DNA of 64,000 nt, taken from the NCBI GenBank assembly GCA_965112735.1, contig OZ218955.1, forward strand, positions 3,100,001 through 3,164,000, given 5' to 3'. The notes under the pieces were generated by a model that had not been told where the DNA came from, ran no database searches, and saw nothing but the letters and a program-made list of their open reading frames with translations. Numbering within the stretch: position 1 is the first letter of the stretch; the number at the start of each line of letters is the position of its first letter. Origin of the DNA: Phaeosaccion multiseriatum (lineage: Eukaryota > Ochrophyta, other classes). Positions 56,479 through 64,000 of this stretch are shown here, in pieces. The position numbers and the translations under genes are program-made.

Positions 56479-58342
56479 CTACTCTTCCACGTCAGCGCCC
56501 CCGCCCTCCCCCTTCTCCTCCCCCTCCCCCTCCCCCTCCTCTCTTTGTACGGTTATAGAAGCGTGATACTCGGGAGTATCATTCATACACCGGTGCAACA
56601 CCGCGGCCGCCGGCGAACACTCCTCTACCATTGCTGCTGCCATGCGCTCCTTCTCCTCCTCGTCAACGGCCTTGCTGCTATCGAAGCGCTTGTCTTTGGC
56701 GCATCGCTCGAACGCTAGGAATTGGTCGCGGCAGGGCCCCGCTTTCATGAATCTGTGTGCGTGCGTGCGCGCGCGTGTGTGTGTATGTGTGTGTATGTGT
56801 GAGAGTGTTGGGTGTGTCCGTGGCGTTGGTTTGGTTTTAGTTCGGGTTTCGATTGGGTTGGTTAGGCGTTGGGAAAGGAATCGGTTGGGGAGGAGGAGGG
56901 AAGAGGGGGTGAGAGGGGAGGGGGGGGGAGGGGAGGGGAGGGGAGGGGAGGGGAGGGGAGGGGAGGGGAGGGGAGGGGAGGGGAGGGGAGGGGAGGGAAG
57001 AGAAGGGGAGAGGAGGGGAGGGGAGAGGAGGGGAGAGGAGGGGAGGGGAGGGGAGGGGAGGGGAGAGGAGGGGAGAGGAGGGGAGGGGAGGGGAGGGGAG
57101 GGAAGAGAGGTGCGATTTCCACTTCCGTATTTCGATTGCATGACATAAGCATTGCTTGCGCATGGGCTTGTGTGTGGTGTGGTGCGGTGAGACATGTGAT
57201 GTGATGTGATGTCATGGTGCGTGCGGTTGAATGGCTGAGAACCAAAGCAACCCCAACTAGCCAAAAACAGTTGCAACCACAACAGAAGAAGAAAGCAGGG
57301 GCGAGGAAGCTGCCGACAACAAGCACACACACACAAACACGCGCTGCACGCGCGCACACACATACACACACACACACATACACATACACATGCACAAACA
57401 CACACCTTCCCCCCCACCCACCAACGCGCACGTACGCATCGCCGCCATTTGTGACTAACCTGCAAAAGGCACACTCCTGCGCCGCATCTTCCCTGCAGCT
57501 CTGCCCCTCTTGGTCAAAGCCTTCCTCTGTGCAGAACAGCCCCTCAAGCAGCAGGGGAGGGTCTGGGAGGGCGGTGTAGCGACCCACCTCAGCGGGGAAC
57601 ACGCGCCCCTCCAGGGTTAGCTCGGGGAGATAGCCCACAAACTCTTTCTGGGGTGGGGTAAGTCAATGATTCCGTGGGAGTGTGGGTTGGGTGGGTGGGT
57701 AGGTGGGATTCGGTGGGTGGGTGCGTGGGTGGGTGAAGCGAGAGGGTGATGCGGAGGCTGAGGCGAGAGGGAGGGAAGGGACGAAGGGAGTGAAAGTCGA
57801 GTCCCAGGGGGCCATGAGGGGGGGTCACACTCATGCACTCACGAACTCACTCACTCACTCACTCACTCACTCACGCACTGATCAATCACTCTCTCACTCA
57901 TTCACTCACTCACTCATTCACTCACTCATACTCACTCACGCACTCACTCACTCACTTACTCACTCACTCACTCACTCACTCACTCACTCACTCTCTCACT
58001 CACTCACTCACGCACTCACGTTGTCCATGGCCCCCTGCTGCTTGAGGCGGAGGAGGAGTGCCACGCTTTGCGTCTTGTCTCCGGCCGCACCTCCTGTGCT
58101 CAGGGCAATGGTGGGCACGTGAGTGTCGCTCTCCACCACGGGCTGTTCCAGAGAGGAGCAGAGCAGTTGGTGGTACAGACCAGAGTAGAGCAGGGCAAGG
58201 CAGAGCAGAGGAGGGAGGGGGCGTGTAAGAGGGAGGGGGCCTCTCACCCTGTGGATGCACTGATGTGTGTAACACACGCTACCTGCATCACACAGGAGAC
58301 CTTCCTCATAGCCCAAGGTCCATCATCATCACCATCATCATT

Positions 58343-58374
<32 letters not shown>

Positions 58375-59489
58375 TAGTCAATCACCCTAGAGCCTGTCTC
58401 CTCCCTCCATCATCATCGCCATCATCATCATCATTAGTCAATTACTGTAGAGCCTGTCTCCTCCCTCCACTCATCATCATCATAAGTCAATCCTGTCTCC
58501 TCCCTCCACTCATCATCGCCATCATCATCATCATTAGTCAATTACTCTAGAGCCTGTCCCCTCCCTCCACTCATCATCATCATAAGTCAATCACTCTAGA
58601 GCCTGTCTCCTCCCTCCACTCATCATCATCATTAGTCAAGTACTCTAGAGCCTGTCTCCTCCCTCCACCATCATCATGTGTAAATCAGTCCTCACTCTCA
58701 TCCCGCGTGTGCCCTTCCTCTACGCACCTTGTCGCCGTCGGGGGCCTTGGGTCCTCCTTCGCTTGCCTTCTCTTGATCTTCTACCTTGAAGCACACCTCT
58801 GCATGCAATCCTATGACCTTCCCCTCCCCTCCTGCCCCCTCCACAGCCGCCCCGCCCAGTGCCCCTTCACCGATGCCCAGCACCTGCACAGTAGCCTTGG
58901 AGCCCAGCAGGGGGCCGTACATCTGAAGGTGCCCGTCATCAGGGTTGAGCTGGAGTATGACCTCGCCCACACCCTGACCATCGCTACTGCTGCCGCTGCT
59001 GAAGGCCTGCGGAAAGCGCTTCTGGAGTTCAGCAATGGACTGCGGCGTTAGAAAGACGCCCACCGAGGAAGGAGCTGCGTCGTCGGCTGCTGCTGCTCCC
59101 TCTGTGGCATCGGATGATGAGGATTGTGGCGACGATCGTGATGCCTCTTCTGGTCCTGCTGCTGCCGTTGTTGCGGGTGATGTTGCGATCTTCAGAACCC
59201 CTTTTATATTTGTCCGCTCGGATGTCTTGGCGCCCTCTTGACACAGAGCCGCGCCCCTCCTCCACCACCCGCTGTCCAGAGAAGCGGCGGCACTATTTCT
59301 TCCATTCCAACCTCTCCTGCTGCTGCTATTACTGCTATTCTTGCTGTTCTCATCCTCCGGCGTGCCGCGTGTGTCAATCGTAGAGACGATAAAGATACCC
59401 GCCAGAGCAGCCGCATACGACCCCCTGGCCGACGCCCTGGCGGTTGCAGAGCGCCCGGAGGAGGCCAACCAACGGCTGAGATGCGCCAT
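56479..59489 (-). CDS. GCK-domain protein with probable mitochondrial presequence (448 aa)
   Basis: Four exons (minus): 59489-58728, 58142-58020, 57647-57460 and 56752-56479, phases intact. The N-terminus [20 protein letters not shown] is rich in Arg/Ser without acidic residues, as in mitochondrial presequences, and is followed by a hydrophobic stretch ([14 protein letters not shown]). Near the C-terminus [20 protein letters not shown] with [17 protein letters not shown] and an M-N-x3-EYH end matches the GCK domain (CxFC-x-FMKaGpC and later Cys). This is a small cysteine-rich domain found in plants and protists, likely a CHCH-like disulfide helix pair. The middle region ([37 protein letters not shown]) is unassigned. 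A role in the mitochondrial intermembrane space is inference. Confidence 0.78.
56915..57102. repeat. (GGGGA)n pentanucleotide tract in a GCK-gene intron
   Basis: GGGGA repeats with GAGGA variants fill most of the last intron of the GCK gene. Confidence 0.92.
57842..58019. repeat. (CACT)n tetranucleotide tract in a GCK-gene intron
   Basis: ACTC repeats with occasional CACG and CATT variants. The tract runs right up to the donor of the exon at 58142-58020, so the donor GTGAGTG is itself part of the repeat. Confidence 0.92.
58320..58680. repeat. Compound minisatellite: (ATC)n plus AGAGCCTGTCTCCTCCCTCC units
   Basis: Six or so units, each with CATCATCAT runs, TTAGTCAAT, ACTCTAGAGCCTGTCTCC and TCCCTCCA. 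It lies in the first intron of the GCK gene. Confidence 0.9.
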
Positions 59490-59778
59490 TGATCCTACTG
59501 CCTGTGGATAGAGTACAGTACATGGAAAGGGGGGAAAGGGAAGAGAGAGGGATGGCACTTCACGAGAAATTGAGCCGCTAATAGTCTACAACTAAAACAT
59601 CGACATCTCTCCCCCCTACAGTGCCTTCGATCCCTCTACCACCGACTGATCAAAGAGGTGGTGGTGTACGCTTTGGTTCCTCTAAAGGCAGGAAGAAGGG
59701 AAGCCGAGCACTAAAGTATAGCACCCGGAGCAACCCCCCTTCTGAGGAGAGAGCAGCAAGGCAAGGGGGAGCAGCAAC
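59490..59778. promoter_or_regulatory. Divergent promoter region of the GCK gene and KIN17
   Basis: A gap of 289 bp between two divergent starts. It is less repetitive than its surroundings, with no clear TATA box. An open frame at 59621-59992 overlaps the KIN17 start in another frame and is judged a shadow. Confidence 0.45.
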
Positions 59779-62427
<2,649 letters not shown>

Positions 62428-63249
62428 TTCCTCTTTTTAGGAAGTATTTGTATCGTCACTTATATTATCTTACTTCAACGTATTTCACTCCACACATTCT
62501 TGTCTTTCAGTAAGTATTCTTCTTACACTGGCCAAAGAAATAACTGTTTTGCTTTGCTTTACTTTGCTATCCCCCTTCCCCCCCTCCTCCTCCTTGTCCC
62601 TTCGCTCTTGTTTGCACATTGTTGCCTCCCTTTCTCTTGCCTGTTCTCTTGCCCTGTCTGAGTCTTCTTCTCACTACAGACGACTCCCCCTCATGTTTTT
62701 CCCACGCACGCACGCACACACGCACACACGCACACATCAACATCATCACTAGTGTTGTTCTTCCTGCAAACGTAAAAAATACACCCCTCCACCCCCTCCT
62801 ACCACTCACTCACCACCCCTTCCCTCCTCGCATTTACATACATCCACCTCTCCTCCCTCCCTCCCTCCCCACGGCATTGATTGAGTTGCCTCCCTCCTAG
62901 AGAAGGCCCTCTATCCCCTCTCTCTCTCTGCTCTCTGCCCTCTCTCTCTCTTTGCTCTCTGCGCTCTCTCTCTTTCCTCTCTCCTCTCTCTCTTTGCTCT
63001 CTGCGCGCTCTCTCTCTTTCCTCTCTTTCCTCTCTCTTTGCTCTCTGCGCTCTCTCTCTCTTTCCTCTCTCCTCTCTCCTCTCTCTCTTTGCTCTCTGCC
63101 CTCTCTCCCTCTTTGCTCTCTGCCCTCTCTCTCTCTGCCCTCTCTGCCCTCTCTCTTTGCTCTCTGTTTGGTAATCTGTGGTTGGTCGTCCTCCAAAAGC
63201 CGACGCGACTAAGAGAGAGACAGAGAGAGAGAGTCGAAACCGTGAGGTA
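62428..63249. other. Convergent spacer with CTCT-rich tract
   Basis: An AT-richer stretch after the KIN17 stop (62430-62560) is its likely 3' UTR. The rest is pyrimidine-rich, with CTCTCTCTTTGCTCTCTGC-type repeats at 62915-63170. No gene is seen. Confidence 0.6.
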
Positions 63250-63772
63250 TCACCAACTGCTGCTGCTTCCACTGGTGCCACTGCCGCCACCGCTGCTGCT
63301 GCTGCTCTGCTGGGTCCCCCCTGCCCCCCCCCCTCCCCCTCCCCCTCCTCCCACTGCCGCTGCCTTTTGCTGCTTTTGCCTGCGGCTCTGAGCAAGCACG
63401 TCGTTGAGGTCTCTGGCGACGACTTCAATGTCGTGGATGCGGTCTTGCCGAAGCACCTGTTGACGCGCACACACACAATACACACACATAGAGAGAGGGA
63501 GAGGGAGAGGGAGTGAGAAGAGAGAGGGAGAGAGAGAGGGAGTGAGAAGAGTGAAGAGAGTGAGTGAGAAGCGAGACGGAAGAGAGAGAGAGGCTGGGCC
63601 GCTTCCCGTATAGTCCTGGCATGTGGGTGTGTGTTCGTGCGTACGTGCGTGCGTTCTCCCTTTGGTTACCTTGAGATGAATAAGCCCTCCGATGGGGGTG
63701 GCGTCAATGATGCTCACGGCGTCCTGCTTGCTGCTCACGCGCTGCCCCTGCATCTCCAGCACCACGTCGTAC
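63250..63772 (-). CDS. PDZ-domain protein, C-terminal exons (5' end outside the window)
   Basis: Two exons (minus): 63772-63670 and 63456-63250. Spliced, they read YDVVLEMQGQRVSSKQDAVS, then IIDATPIGGLIHLK, then VLRQDRIHDIEVVARDLNDV. This matches the second half of a PDZ domain (ligand loop, helix B and the last two strands), followed by a Gln/Gly/Ser-rich tail. The N-terminus and any catalytic domain, such as an HtrA-type protease, lie beyond 64000 or are unrecognised. The stop is part of a dispersed element: AGT-TGG-TGA at 63258-63250. A second element copy, in the opposite sense, precedes the first exon and supplies its acceptor CTGCTGCAG (63773-63792). Confidence 0.6.
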
Positions 63773-64000
63773 CTGCAGCAGTTGGTGATACAGAGGAGGA
63801 GGGAAAGGAGTAGGGCATGAGAATCACATTCCTAGAACACACACCCTCTCACACTGCCCTCAAGACACACCAACTGCACACCCACTCACTCACCCACTCA
63901 CTCACCCACCCACCCACCCAACAATACCCACTCCTTCCCTCCTTCCCTCCCTCCTTCCCTCCCTCCCTCCCCTCCTTCCCTTCCTCTCCTTCCCTCTCTC
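63773..64000. other. Intron of the PDZ gene running off the window
   Basis: A dispersed element at 63776-63792, then (CACT)n-like and (CTTCC)n pyrimidine repeats to the end of the window. No exon is seen. Confidence 0.5.

Noticed and set aside
62910-63210. Arg/Glu-rich reading frames near 63 kb
   Set aside because: They are translation of a CTCT-rich tract in the spacer between KIN17 and the PDZ gene.

Overview
The window looks like nuclear DNA of a GC-rich unicellular or algal eukaryote. It carries spliced genes with GT-AG introns, plant-like housekeeping orthologues, a relic of a Ty1/copia retrotransposon and very abundant simple repeats. An EsV-1-7 cysteine-motif protein, a family known mainly from brown algae and other algal stramenopiles, a eukaryotic MHYT protein and FNIP repeats make a photosynthetic stramenopile or a similar alga the best guess. 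The exact group cannot be fixed from this sequence. No tRNA, rRNA or CRISPR array was seen.

Layout. 1-2.4 kb holds a (CCCT)n tract, short dispersed repeats and a copia RNase H remnant folded into two inverted repeats. 2.4-5.6 kb is a six-exon MHYT membrane-sensor gene (minus). 5.9-7.8 kb is an intronless FNIP-repeat protein (minus). 7.9-9.7 kb is a PHOSPHO-type phosphatase (plus). 10.8-25.2 kb is a RIC1 homologue (minus) with about 20 exons. 26.3-28.4 kb is the first ankyrin-repeat gene (ANK-A). 28.9-35.1 kb is the EsV-1-7 gene (minus). 35.9-48.6 kb is a tandem array of four more ankyrin genes (ANK-B to ANK-E, minus) with a unit of about 3.5 kb, arranged as a duplicated 7-kb pair. 50.1-53.4 kb is a MINPP-type histidine phosphatase (minus), divergent from a sixth ankyrin gene (ANK-F, plus, 53.6-55.7 kb). 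56.5-59.5 kb is a probably mitochondrial GCK-domain protein (minus), divergent from KIN17 (plus, 59.8-62.4 kb). A PDZ-domain gene runs off the right edge (minus).

How it fits together. RIC1 (Rab GEF subunit), KIN17 (RNA/DNA metabolism), MINPP, the GCK protein and the phosphatase are ordinary cell functions with no sign of an operon-like pathway. The ankyrin family, whose C-termini resemble a BTB/POZ fold split by a low-complexity insert, is the expanding accessory element. The most unusual signal is a 12-nt sequence, TTGGTGATACAG and close variants, present about two dozen times. It is usually embedded in CAG/GCA runs and lies inside exons of most conserved genes, in introns and in spacers, but is absent from the six ankyrin genes. 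In KIN17 it sits exactly where the reading frame breaks. Exon borders were read by eye from frame, GT-AG sites and recall of the protein families; no search was run.
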